Origin: Micromonospora sp. CCTCC AA 2012012 | GTDB lineage: Bacteria > Actinomycetota > Actinomycetes > Mycobacteriales > Micromonosporaceae | Direction: 5' to 3' | NCBI RefSeq assembly: GCF_040499845.1 | Contig: NZ_CP159342.1 | Location: forward strand, 992,001 to 1,056,000 | DNA: 64,000 nucleotides | Shown: piece by piece, positions 44,380 to 52,511 of the stretch | Layout: each line of letters starts with the position of its first letter | How positions within the stretch are numbered: position 1 is the stretch's first letter | Made by a program: the position numbers and the translations under genes | Notes under the pieces: generated by a model | Seen by the model: the letters and a program-made list of their open reading frames with translations, nothing else | The model's database searches: none | Told to the model about the DNA's origin: nothing

Positions 44380-44584
44380 CCGGCAACCTCCTCGACGACC
44401 ACGAGGGTACGGCTGCGGAGCGCGATTGGGGCTGGGGCGCCTCCTGACGTGCTCCCGGTGATCCGGTGGCAAGCCAGTCCTGGGGTTGGACTGGCGCGGC
44501 AGGCGGAAGCCCCGACCATCCGCGCAGAGCGGCCACGCAGGCTTCCGTCACGGCCTGGCTTGGAGCTGGTTCCTACTCCGGGTT

Positions 44585-44624
44585 GGGGGCGGTCTCCCGG
44601 CGGCTGTCGGTGGCTCACCGCCCC
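44585..44624 (+). repeat. 40-bp repeat, first copy
   Basis: Identical to 46403-46442 at 39 of 40 positions (GGGGGCGGT at the start, CTCACCGCCCC at the end). Both copies precede a GGTGCCTTGATC sequence that belongs to an integrase-like frame. Confidence 0.7.
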
Positions 44625-44696
44625 GGCGCCGTAGGCGGCCGGGGTGGCTTGCCGCCGGCCGGGTTTGCCGCCCCGCACCGCGCGGAGCGCGGTGCC

Positions 44697-45062
44697 TTGA
44701 TCACTCTGCCGTGGGAAGACCCGTTCAGCGACGAGCGGGTGACGGTACCGCTGATCTTCACTACCGCCCGGCGAGGTGCGCTCAAGCGGGCCACCTTCGA
44801 CGGCAAGAGCTGGCGCCCGGCGGTCGAAGCGGCCGGCATCGTCCCGACCCGGGCGACCGGGATGCACGCCCTGCGCCACTTCTACGCCTCGGCGCTGCTC
44901 GACGCGGGGGAGAGCATCAAGGCCCTTGCCGCGTACCTCGGGCACTCCGACCCGGGCTTCACCCTCCGGGTCTACACCCACTTGATGCCGGCCAGCGAGG
45001 AACGCACCCGGAACGCGATCGACAGCCTGTTCGATTCGGCTGCTGGGGAAACGCGTCCGTGA
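44697..45062 (+). pseudogene. tyrosine-recombinase C-terminal part, copy B
   Basis: About 121 residues of clean frame: LPWEDPFSDERVTVPLIF, TFDGKSWRPAVEAAG, TGMHALRHFYASALL (catalytic HxxR), AAYLGHSDPGFTLRVYTHLM (His and Tyr nucleophile). The N-terminal half with the DNA-binding domain and first Arg is absent; the frame can be read back to 44466 but the residues there are not integrase-like. A C-terminal fragment that is unlikely to be active alone. Its stop overlaps the next gene as GTGA. Confidence 0.8.
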
Positions 45063-45709
45063 CAGCGGCCTACCCCGGGCTCAGACTCATCCGGGTGGAA
45101 CTTGTTGAATTGGGTGCTATCGCGGCCCCGTCCGGTGTGCTGGTTCTCGCGACAGTCAGTCACCTCGACTACATCTGGCCGAACATTGGAGAGCGGCTCT
45201 CCGATCGTGCGAGGGCCGTCGCTGCGGCCGGTGGTGGACACATCCACGAATGGCTGTTCGAAGCGGTCGCCGTACCTGTCGACCCCGGCCGTCGTCTCCC
45301 CGTGCTGGCGGCTACCCAGCCGTCTCCGTGGCTCGGCGTGCCGGCCATCACGATGCTTGAGGTTCGGCTCGGCGGGGACACGTCCACCCGGCTGCTCGGT
45401 GATCTTCCCGCCGATCGATGCGGCATGGTCCTGGGCGACGCCGTCGCCTTGGATTCGTGGGTCGGCCGCGACTTCGACAACTTCCATCGTTCCGCCGCCA
45501 ACCATCCGCTGCGTGTCGTCCCGGTCGAGGTTTCCGGCTGCACCGTCCTCGGGGTCGGCTGGGAGGAGGGCGACCATTCGATGCGGCACCGGGGTGAGCG
45601 GGCCTACGGTCACGTCTACCCGGTAACGGTCGTCGGCGATCACCAGTCCGGCAGCGCCTTCCGGTGGGATGTCGACCCCGCCAAGGTTCGGCCGCCAGCG
45701 GCTCGATGA
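45059..45709 (+). CDS. hypothetical cargo protein behind integrase fragment B
   Basis: 216 residues from GTG 45059 (GTGA overlap). LVELGAIAAPSGVLVLATVS, GHIHEWLFEAVAVPVDPGRR and GMVLGDAVALDSWVGRDFDN. No domain recognised. Unlike the 43265 gene, though both hold the slot between integrase end and hairpin repeat. Confidence 0.65.
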   Translation: MTAAYPGLRLIRVELVELGAIAAPSGVLVLATVSHLDYIWPNIGERLSDRARAVAAAGGGHIHEWLFEAVAVPVDPGRRLPVLAATQPSPWLGVPAITMLEVRLGGDTSTRLLGDLPADRCGMVLGDAVALDSWVGRDFDNFHRSAANHPLRVVPVEVSGCTVLGVGWEEGDHSMRHRGERAYGHVYPVTVVGDHQSGSAFRWDVDPAKVRPPAAR

Positions 45710-45797
45710 TGGCTTCGAGGTGGCTCTGACGGCCTGGCGACGGCCTACAGCGGTCTTCGCCAGGCTCCGCCCCTGGTCAACGGGGGCGCGATGATCT

Positions 45798-45965
45798 TAA
45801 TCCGGCGTACAGGTCGACTCGTCCGTCGCCCACCAGCTCAGAGCCGTGATCAAGGCTCTGAGCTGGTCATTCATCTGGTGACATTGGTTGGCTTTGGTCA
45901 TCGTTGAGTGGCGTTGACGGCCTAGCGACGGCCTGAGTGCTGAGTCAGCTGGCCTCGCCTCGGCC
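45798..45965. repeat. hairpin-bearing repeat, copy B
   Basis: Second copy of the 43758 repeat, 2040 bases on. The stem is conserved perfectly at 45835-45845 and 45854-45864. Differences from copy A lie mainly downstream of the stem. Confidence 0.7.
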
Positions 45966-46074
45966 TGGTGCGCACTGCCGCCGGAGGGCTCTTTCCGGCC
46001 GGCGCTTGGGGCCTGAGTCGATGGCCGGCGGCTGCAGGGGAGGCTCGCTACGTCCTGGCCGTGGAACTGGTGCC

Positions 46075-46551
46075 GTGACCGAGGAGGCGGTGGCAAGCCA
46101 GGCCCCACGACCAGGCCGACTCGCTGGCTTCCGTAGCGGCCTCAGTGGTCCCATCCGTGGATGGGATGAGTGCGTGCCGGAGCTGTTTGCGCACCTGGGT
46201 GAGATGGGCTTGGTCGGGCTCGTCAAGATTGACAGGGAACGGAAGCACAAGCCCTGGACGGTGGTGATCACGGGTCAGCGGCTCAATGCTGCGGCGATCA
46301 GGGTCGACGGCAACAGCCTTGACTACTGCTTGCGCTATGCGGTCGCCGCGCTTCGTGAGCGCTTTCCGGACGAGACCGCGCTCGGCTTTCCTCCGCTCGG
46401 CAGGGGGCGGTGTCCCGGCGGCTGTCGGTGGCTCACCGCCCCGCACCGCGCTCCGCGCGGTGCCTTGATCTACAAGAGAAGAAATCAGCAGTATGTTCTC
46501 TTGATCAGATGTCCTCCGTCGGCTGATGTGCGACACGCGTCCGCCAGCTGA
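46075..46551 (+). CDS. conserved hypothetical protein, probably disrupted
   Basis: From GTG 46075. Core GWDECVPELFAHLGEMGLVG, LVKIDRERKHKPWTVVITGQ and VDGNSLDYCLRYAVAALRER looks like a conserved actinobacterial small protein. From about 46400 the frame runs into the 40-bp repeat and integrase-like GALIY, so the natural C-terminus is probably lost; the intact protein likely ended near 46400. Confidence 0.45.
   Translation: MTEEAVASQAPRPGRLAGFRSGLSGPIRGWDECVPELFAHLGEMGLVGLVKIDRERKHKPWTVVITGQRLNAAAIRVDGNSLDYCLRYAVAALRERFPDETALGFPPLGRGRCPGGCRWLTAPHRAPRGALIYKRRNQQYVLLIRCPPSADVRHASAS
46403..46442 (+). repeat. 40-bp repeat, second copy
   Basis: Copy of 44585-44624 with one mismatch. It is followed by a shorter version of the same downstream sequence, then by the first 12-bp direct repeat. 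Confidence 0.7.
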
Positions 46552-47232
46552 TCTGCGACAGTGGTCCGTTTCGGCACTCTGAGCCCGACGTCTCCGCGGG
46601 GCGTCGGGACTCGGGGAGGCCGGGATTGGCGCTGGTTGTCTTGTCGGTTGTCGAGCAGCGGTTGGACGCGGTCCGTGCGGTGCTGGCCGGGTCGGATGTG
46701 ATGGAGGTGGCCGCGAGCTTCGGGGTGCATCGGTCAACGGTGCATCGGTGGATGGGCCGGTATTTGACGGAGCAGTTGGCCGGGTTGGCCGACCGGTCGC
46801 ACCGGCCGCACTCATCGCCGGGTCAGGTGGCGGAGGCGGTAGAGGTCGCGGTGGCGGAGATGCGTCGGGAGCATCCTCGGTGGGGATCGCGGCGGATCCG
46901 GTTGGAGATGCTGCGCAAGGCCGGCCCGTGGCTGGTGGAGGATGTGGCGGTGCCGTCGGAGCGGACGATCGATCGGATTCTGCAGCGGCAGGGTCTGCTG
47001 CGGGTCCGGCCCCGGAAACGGCCGAAGGACTCGTATCAGCGGTGGGAACGGTCTGCCCCGATGCAGTTGTGGCAGATGGACATCGTCGGTGGAGTGCAGC
47101 TGGTCAACCCTGTCACCGGTGTGCTGCGGGAGGCGAAACTCGTCACCGCATCGCGACTACGTCTACCGCGGCACCGTCGACATCGCCGCCATCGGCATCT
47201 GGCTCCGCGACCCCACCACCTGATCTACAAGA
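46466..47232. repeat. 12-bp direct repeats flanking an IS481-type remnant
   Basis: TGATCTACAAGA occurs at 46466-46477 and 47221-47232. An additional inverted pair, CAAGAGAA/TTCTCTTG, lies at 46473-46503. The segment between carries the transposase fragment. The repeats could mark an insertion or a recombination junction. Confidence 0.5.
46626..47222 (+). mobile_element. truncated IS481-type transposase
   Basis: TTG 46626 starts LVVLSVVEQRLDAVRAVLAG, HTH ASFGVHRSTVHRWMGRYL, GLADRSHRPHSSP, HPRWGSRRIRLEML and RSAPMQLWQMDIVGG with the first catalytic Asp. Similarity stops near residue 173 (about 47145), before the second Asp and Glu of the DDE triad. Inactive. Confidence 0.8.
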
Positions 47233-47473
47233 TACGCTCTAGGCGTCGGCGGGTGGCATCCCGTCGCGCCGCTTCGCAGCGGGACGGAGCGTCGGGTGGG
47301 GCTGCTGGAGTGCACTTCAGCACGCAAAGCGGACTCCGGCACGCACGGCGGCGGCGCCGGAAAAATCTTGAAGAAGATCCAGGCCTGGCTGTCGATCCGG
47401 CGGCAGGGTGTTCGTCGTCGCTGATGACGGAGCCGGACAGGTCGGCCCGCGACCCAGTGCAGGAGGCAGCTCC

Positions 47474-47836
47474 ATGGCCAAGTACGCGATCCTCATCTAC
47501 GAGGACCCGGCCTACTACGCGAACATCTCGCCCGAGGCATGGCCTGCGATGGTCGACGCGCACAACAAGTTCGTCGAGCAGATCTTCGCACTCGGTGGGT
47601 CCCTGGCGGGCGGGGAGGCGCTCGCGCCCCCGACGACGGCCACCACGGTCAAGGGTGGCGGCACGGTGACGGACGGCCCGTTCGTCGAGACCAAGGAGAC
47701 CCTCAACGGCTTCTACGTCGTCGAGGCGCGTGACCTCGACCACGCTGTCGAGATCGCCAAGCTGTGCCCAGCCCCGGCCCCCGGCGGCGGCGTCGAGGTC
47801 CGCCCGGTCGTGGACCCGACGACGAACCCGTTCTGA
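47474..47836 (+). CDS. YCII/DGPF-family protein, partner of ECF sigma factor
   Basis: 120 residues; AGGAGG precedes ATG 47474. A YCII-type ferredoxin-like fold with the DGPF motif in TVTDGPFVETKETLNGFYVV. DGPF proteins are the standard neighbours of ECF42 sigma factors; their role in signalling is not settled. The following sigma gene overlaps it. Confidence 0.9.
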   Translation: MAKYAILIYEDPAYYANISPEAWPAMVDAHNKFVEQIFALGGSLAGGEALAPPTTATTVKGGGTVTDGPFVETKETLNGFYVVEARDLDHAVEIAKLCPAPAPGGGVEVRPVVDPTTNPF

Positions 47837-49149
47837 TCGCTCCCAACGACGAGCCGACCGCGTCCGCCAGGCAGGCGGACGCGGTCGCTGCCGCGCTGGC
47901 GCAGGCCCACCGCACCGAGTGGGCCTTCGTGCTGTCCGCCACGGTGCGCGTCGCGGGCGACCTGGACGTCGCGGAGGAGTGCGCGCAGGAGGCGTACGTC
48001 AGCGCGCTGCAGGCCTGGACCCGGGACGGCGTCCCGGATCGGCCCGGCGCGTGGCTGACCACGGCGGCGCGGAACCAGGCGCTGGACCGGTTGCGTCGCG
48101 AGGCCACCCTCCGGCGCAAGCTCCCGCTGCTCGTGGAGCCGGCGACCGTCGATCCGCACGACCCGGCCGACCTGGACACGCCCGACGCCGCGGTGCCGGA
48201 CGACCGGCTCCGGCTGGTGTTCACCTGCTGCCACCCCACTCTCGCCCCTGAGGCCCGCGTCGCCCTCACCCTGCGCCTGGTCTGCGGCGTTCCCACGCCC
48301 GACGTCGCCCGGGCGTTCCTGGTGTCCGAGCCGACGATGGCGGCACGGATCACCCGGGCCAAGAAGAAGATCTCCGAAGCGCGGATCCCCTACCGGGTCC
48401 CGGGCCGGGCGGAGCTGCCCGAACGCCTGGACAGCGTGCTCACCGCCGTCCACCTGCTCTTCAGCACCGGCCACACGGCCGGCGAGGGGGACGCGCTCGT
48501 CCGTGAGGACCTCTGCGACCGGGCCCTGCACCTCGCGCGCACCCTCGCCGCGCTGCTCCCCGAGCAGGCCGAGACCCGCGGCCTGCTGGGCCTGCTGCTC
48601 CTCACCGACGCACGTCGGGCCGCCCGGACCGCCGAGCAGGGCCGGCTGCTCCCGCTCGCCGACCAGGACCGGACGCGGTGGAACCAGCGCGCGATCCTGG
48701 AGGGGCTCACGGCGACGGCCGGGGCGCTGGCGTCCGGCCCACCGGGGCGGTTCACCCTGCAGGCGGCGATCGCCGGCGTGCACGCGATCGCGCCGTCCCT
48801 GGAGCAGACGGACTGGCCGCGCGTCGTGCATCTCTACGACCGGCTGCTGGCGGTGTGGAACACCCCGGTGGTCGCGCTCAACCGGGCCGCCGCCGTGGCG
48901 TTCGCCGACGGTCCGGCCGCCGCCCTGCCGCTCCTCGACGAGCTGGCGACCGATCCCCGGCTCGCCGACTACCCCTACCTTCCCGCCACCCGCGCCGACC
49001 TGCTGCGCCGCCTCGGCGACGCCGCCGGCGCGGCCGAGTCGTACCGGCGCGCGATGGAGCTCACGGCGAACGCCGCGGAGCGCGCCTTCCTGGAGCAGCG
49101 CCTGGCCGAGGTCAGCCGCGCCGCCGGCGCCGAGCCCGCGCCCGGCTGA
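47764..49149 (+). CDS. ECF42-type RNA polymerase sigma factor
   Basis: Sigma region 2 (WAFVLSATVRVAGDLDVAEE, ALQAWTRDGVPDRPGAWLTT) and region 4 (RVALTLRLVCGVPTPDVARA, SEPTMAARITRAKKKI) are followed by a long C-terminal extension with TPR-like repeats (LPLLDELATDPRL, GAAESYRRAMELTANAAERA). This plan and the DGPF partner define ECF42. No ATG is visible: GTG 47764 gives 461 residues and overlaps the partner gene by 73 bases; the homologous part starts near 47835. No anti-sigma factor is seen; control is thought to act through the extension. Confidence 0.88.
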   Translation: MPSPGPRRRRRGPPGRGPDDEPVLIAPNDEPTASARQADAVAAALAQAHRTEWAFVLSATVRVAGDLDVAEECAQEAYVSALQAWTRDGVPDRPGAWLTTAARNQALDRLRREATLRRKLPLLVEPATVDPHDPADLDTPDAAVPDDRLRLVFTCCHPTLAPEARVALTLRLVCGVPTPDVARAFLVSEPTMAARITRAKKKISEARIPYRVPGRAELPERLDSVLTAVHLLFSTGHTAGEGDALVREDLCDRALHLARTLAALLPEQAETRGLLGLLLLTDARRAARTAEQGRLLPLADQDRTRWNQRAILEGLTATAGALASGPPGRFTLQAAIAGVHAIAPSLEQTDWPRVVHLYDRLLAVWNTPVVALNRAAAVAFADGPAAALPLLDELATDPRLADYPYLPATRADLLRRLGDAAGAAESYRRAMELTANAAERAFLEQRLAEVSRAAGAEPAPG

Positions 49150-49387
49150 GGACGGCGGGCTCGGCGGTCACCCCGCCGAGGCCTCGCCCAGGGCTCCCGC
49201 GTCGCGCCCCTGGGCTCGGGTTCTCCCCCGCGTGCCGGTCGTCGCCCGAGGGCTCGAAGGTGCCGTGCTGGTCCGTCTCGCGGTGGCGCAGGCCCAAGCC
49301 CTCGTTGTCCTCGCCCCGGTCGGAGGCCTCCTTGGCCTCGTCGATGCGATCCTCGACGGCGTCCAGCCGCTCGTCGTCCGTGCTCAT
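49112..49387 (-). CDS. small charged hypothetical protein
   Basis: 91 residues from ATG 49387, preceded by AGGAGG. The N-terminal part STDDERLDAVEDRIDEAKEA is a charged helix seen in many actinobacterial small proteins; the C-terminal third is Arg-rich and may be a readthrough of sequence overlapping the sigma-factor gene by 38 bases. Function unknown. Confidence 0.55.
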   Translation of the reverse strand: MSTDDERLDAVEDRIDEAKEASDRGEDNEGLGLRHRETDQHGTFEPSGDDRHAGENPSPGARRGSPGRGLGGVTAEPAVLSRARARRRRRG

Positions 49388-49540
49388 CTGCGCCTCCTGG
49401 GGTGCGTGCCCCACGTCGGCCATCTCAGATATAGGAGACTTTGCGGGGCCACTGTGACCTGGGGCGATGCCAGGGGCCGACGGCCTGCCATCCGTCCTTC
49501 CCGCCGCTTCGGCGGACCCACGCCTCGAGGTCTTCCGCGG

Positions 49541-49840
49541 CATGCCCTCAATGACTGCATGCGAGACGTCGTCAGCCAGGACTACGGCTGGGCGCCGAAC
49601 ACCACCGGCCTGGCGCTGGTGTTCACCGGGTACTACGCTTTCGCCGCCTCCTGCCCTCGTGCGGCTCAGATCGTGCTCGACATCATGGCTGACCATTCAC
49701 CCAGCGCCGCCCTCGTCGGCCGCCGCCTAATCTGCCTGGTGCAAAGCAGCGACCCGCGCATCCGATTCGAGCCTGCCGGCGCGACGCCGTTGATGTGGAA
49801 CGACGCTGAATGGCTCGACTCCAAGCGCCGCACTGACTGA
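49541..49840 (+). pseudogene. barstar-like gene lacking its N-terminus
   Basis: HALNDCMRDVVSQDYGW, LALVFTGYYAFAASCPRAAQ, IVLDIMADHSPSAA and RRLICLVQSSDPRIRF match the last ~95 residues of barstar-family ribonuclease inhibitors. The first strand and the typical FGWNWDALNDC lead-in are missing before 49541. ATG 49559 could still start a truncated product of 93 residues. Confidence 0.65.
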
Positions 49841-49894
49841 GTCGCTCGAGTGACCGCTTCTGAAATCACGGCCTAGGCTCCGAGGTGCTGTCCT

Positions 49895-50593
49895 GTGTCT
49901 CTCTTGAGCGGTGCCACATGTGAGTTCACGCCGATCCGGTCGATGTTCGTCCTGCAAGATGCCGACCTGTTTGGTCCCGACCCAGACGACGGTGAGGCCA
50001 GGCGGGCGGCAAGACACGTCGTCGCGACGGCCAACGCACGTCAGGTCTTCGTCCACACTGCGCAGAGTGCTGCACGAATCGCCGTTCACATCGAGGCCTG
50101 GGGCACGCGGCCCGAGTTTCGGACAGGTTGGGACGACGCCATCGACGTGACCTTCTCCTGCCCGTCGCAGCGCCTGGTCCTCGATTCGCCAACCGCGGGA
50201 ATCATGCCTCTGCGTGCGACGCTCTCAGCGTCGACTCGCTCAGGCGAGAGTGAAGGGGAGCTGCGCAGCTTGGCGTTGCCCTTCGGCTCGGACCAGCTCG
50301 CTGCGAGGGTGTACGCCAAGGGCCAGGACGACACCGCGGATGATGTGCTGAACGCTATCCAGCGGGGGAACCGAGAGGGCTCGACCAATCCTGACGAACT
50401 GATTCGGCACCTTGACCTTCAGGAACGGTACCTTGTCCAGGTATGGCCCCGCGGACGGCCATCAGCAGGCTCAATAGCTCGACCTCGTCTTGCGATGGCA
50501 GGGCTGGGGCAATCCAAGCCTCAATGCCTGTCCTTGCGTTGCAGTTCTCGAAGATTCACGGGTGACGTGAACGTGATCCTCATGTTTGACTGA
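49895..50593 (+). CDS. hypothetical protein
   Basis: 232 residues from GTG 49895. FVLQDADLFGPDPDDGEARR, VFVHTAQSAARIAVHIEAWG and DDAIDVTFSCPSQRLVLDSP suggest a beta-sandwich-like protein; unrecognised. The last ~45 residues change composition (Ser/Arg/Pro), so a frameshift near 50450 is possible. Ends 5 bases before the Hsp70-like gene. Confidence 0.5.
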   Translation: MSLLSGATCEFTPIRSMFVLQDADLFGPDPDDGEARRAARHVVATANARQVFVHTAQSAARIAVHIEAWGTRPEFRTGWDDAIDVTFSCPSQRLVLDSPTAGIMPLRATLSASTRSGESEGELRSLALPFGSDQLAARVYAKGQDDTADDVLNAIQRGNREGSTNPDELIRHLDLQERYLVQVWPRGRPSAGSIARPRLAMAGLGQSKPQCLSLRCSSRRFTGDVNVILMFD

Positions 50594-50598
50594 GATCT

Positions 50599-52461
50599 AT
50601 GCAAGCGGGGCAGGCGCGGCTGGCGATCGACTGGGGTAGCGCCAATACCACCGCCGTGTTGGCGTGGCCGGACGGCAGGTGGGTGCCGCTGCTGTTCGAC
50701 GGTGAGCCGGAACTGCCCAGCGCAGTGCTGATTAACCCTGGCGGGGACGTGTCGACCGGCCATCAGGCATGGCAGGCGGCCGCGACCGCCCCGGACCGTT
50801 TTATTCCAGCCCCGCGCCACTCGCCAGAGCAACGCTTGAACGTTGCGGGCGCTGAGATGGACGTCCTTGACCTTGTTGCCTCGACGCTGCGGCGGGTCGC
50901 CGAGCAGGCGCAGCACACCGCGGGTCTCCGGGTGGAAGACGTGCGAATCGTGGTGCCGGCCGGGTGGGGCCCTCGCCGACGTACCTGGCTGCGCCAGGCA
51001 GCGCACCGTGCAGGTCTCGCCCAGCCGCAGCTGGTCGAGGCGCCGATCGCGGTGGCCGGGCACCTGCTCACCAGCGGGGTGAGGCTTCCGGTGGGCTCGT
51101 TCATCGTGGTCTGCGATGTCGGGGCCGGCGCGGAGGTCAGCGTTCTCCGCCGCGGTCCCGGCGGGTTCGAGGTTCTCGCTACCCTGTCCGACCCGGCCGC
51201 CGGCGGTGCGGCGATCGACGACGCCGTCGCCGCCACCGTCGCCGCCCACACCCCGCCAGCTGATGGTGGTGACCGGTGGGCGCTGATGGCCACCGTACGG
51301 GCCGCGAAGCACGCGCTGGCCGACCGCGCCGCGGTGATGGTGCCGCTGCCCGACACGTCGGCGACGGTGCTGACCGTTGGGCTGCTGGAACAGGCGGCCT
51401 ATCCGGTCCTGCAGCGGGTTGCCCAGCTGACGGTGGAGGCAGTCGCCGCGGCGGAGGTCAATCCCCAGGACCTTGCCGGGGTGTACTGCGTTGGTGGCGT
51501 TGCCCGGTTGCCGCTGCTGCAGAAGGTGCTCACCGACGCTCTTCCTGTCGCCCCGACCGTGGTCGCGGACCGTGTGCTTGCGACGGTACGCGGCGCCGCG
51601 GACGCGGGCGCCGCCACCGCGGGGGAGGTGACGCCGCTGCAGGAGGTGCCGGTGCCGCCGGTGCGGCGAGCGGCCGCGATCGCGGTGCCCGGTTTCGCGT
51701 CGCTGGGCCTGGTGTCGCAGTTCCTGCTCACCGCGGAGTGGAACGGCGCTCTGATGTACCGGATGGCGCTGCTCAACTGGGGTGAACTCGCGGTCGCCGC
51801 AGTGTTCGCTCTGGTGGCCAGTCTGAGCGCCGGCACCGTGTTGGCGTCCGCGATCGCCGCCCGTACCAGCCTCACCGGCGGCACCTCGGTGACCCCTGGC
51901 GTGCAGACGGGCACCGGGATCTTGGCGTCGGCGTCACTCGGTGTCGCGGTCGCCGGCATGTACGCGGTGGTGGGCAGCCTGTACATCGGCGACCCGGTCG
52001 CCGGGTTCCTGCGGTGGACGCTGCTGCCGGTCGCCCCGATCGTCGCTGCTGCCGCGGTGATGGCCCTGGTCGCCGCCCGGCAGTGGCGTGTCCCGCCGGG
52101 CGGTTGGTCGCAGCTGCTCGCGTTTCCGACCGGTTCGGTGGTCACCGCCGGCTTGGGCATGGCGTTGATCCAGTACTCGCTGACCGCCGACCGGTGGCCG
52201 TCCCTGGCCCTGTGGATCGACATCGGCGGGCGGGTAGGTGGGTTGCTCCTCGGCGTCGGGACGGTCATGGCGGTGGTGTCCGCACCGATCCTGCGGCTGA
52301 TCCTTGGGGTGCCTGTGGCGGTCATTGCTGCCGCGTTGGTGAGCTGGCCGGCGTCGGGGATCCTCGGGGTGATCTACGCGCTCGCCGTGGCGGTGTGGTG
52401 GCTGCGTCAGCTGTGGACCCGCCTGCTGCGCCCCGGCGTCGCCGGCCGGCAGGTCCGATGA
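50599..52461 (+). CDS. Hsp70-like ATPase with C-terminal membrane domain
   Basis: 620 residues. Residues ~5-345 follow the Hsp70 nucleotide-binding fold: LAIDWGSANTTAVLAW (phosphate 1), VRIVVPAGWGPRRRTWLRQA, FIVVCDVGAGAEVSVLRR (phosphate 2) and VYCVGGVARLPLLQKVL (adenosine motif). The usual substrate-binding domain is replaced by about six hydrophobic segments (~375-610). Predicted membrane protein with a cytoplasmic ATPase. It precedes a membrane-bound BTAD regulator, so it may signal to it; that is inference. Confidence 0.82.
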   Translation: MQAGQARLAIDWGSANTTAVLAWPDGRWVPLLFDGEPELPSAVLINPGGDVSTGHQAWQAAATAPDRFIPAPRHSPEQRLNVAGAEMDVLDLVASTLRRVAEQAQHTAGLRVEDVRIVVPAGWGPRRRTWLRQAAHRAGLAQPQLVEAPIAVAGHLLTSGVRLPVGSFIVVCDVGAGAEVSVLRRGPGGFEVLATLSDPAAGGAAIDDAVAATVAAHTPPADGGDRWALMATVRAAKHALADRAAVMVPLPDTSATVLTVGLLEQAAYPVLQRVAQLTVEAVAAAEVNPQDLAGVYCVGGVARLPLLQKVLTDALPVAPTVVADRVLATVRGAADAGAATAGEVTPLQEVPVPPVRRAAAIAVPGFASLGLVSQFLLTAEWNGALMYRMALLNWGELAVAAVFALVASLSAGTVLASAIAARTSLTGGTSVTPGVQTGTGILASASLGVAVAGMYAVVGSLYIGDPVAGFLRWTLLPVAPIVAAAAVMALVAARQWRVPPGGWSQLLAFPTGSVVTAGLGMALIQYSLTADRWPSLALWIDIGGRVGGLLLGVGTVMAVVSAPILRLILGVPVAVIAAALVSWPASGILGVIYALAVAVWWLRQLWTRLLRPGVAGRQVR

Positions 52462-52511
52462 GCGGATCCGCTGCCCGCGCCGACCGTTCTGCCGTGGGGG
52501 AGGGGTAGGGG

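Noticed and set aside
42927..46551. Classical integron with attC sites
   Set aside because: The recombinase pieces lack the integron IntI insert and the repeated hairpin does not show attC R/L boxes; only a cassette-like layout is claimed.
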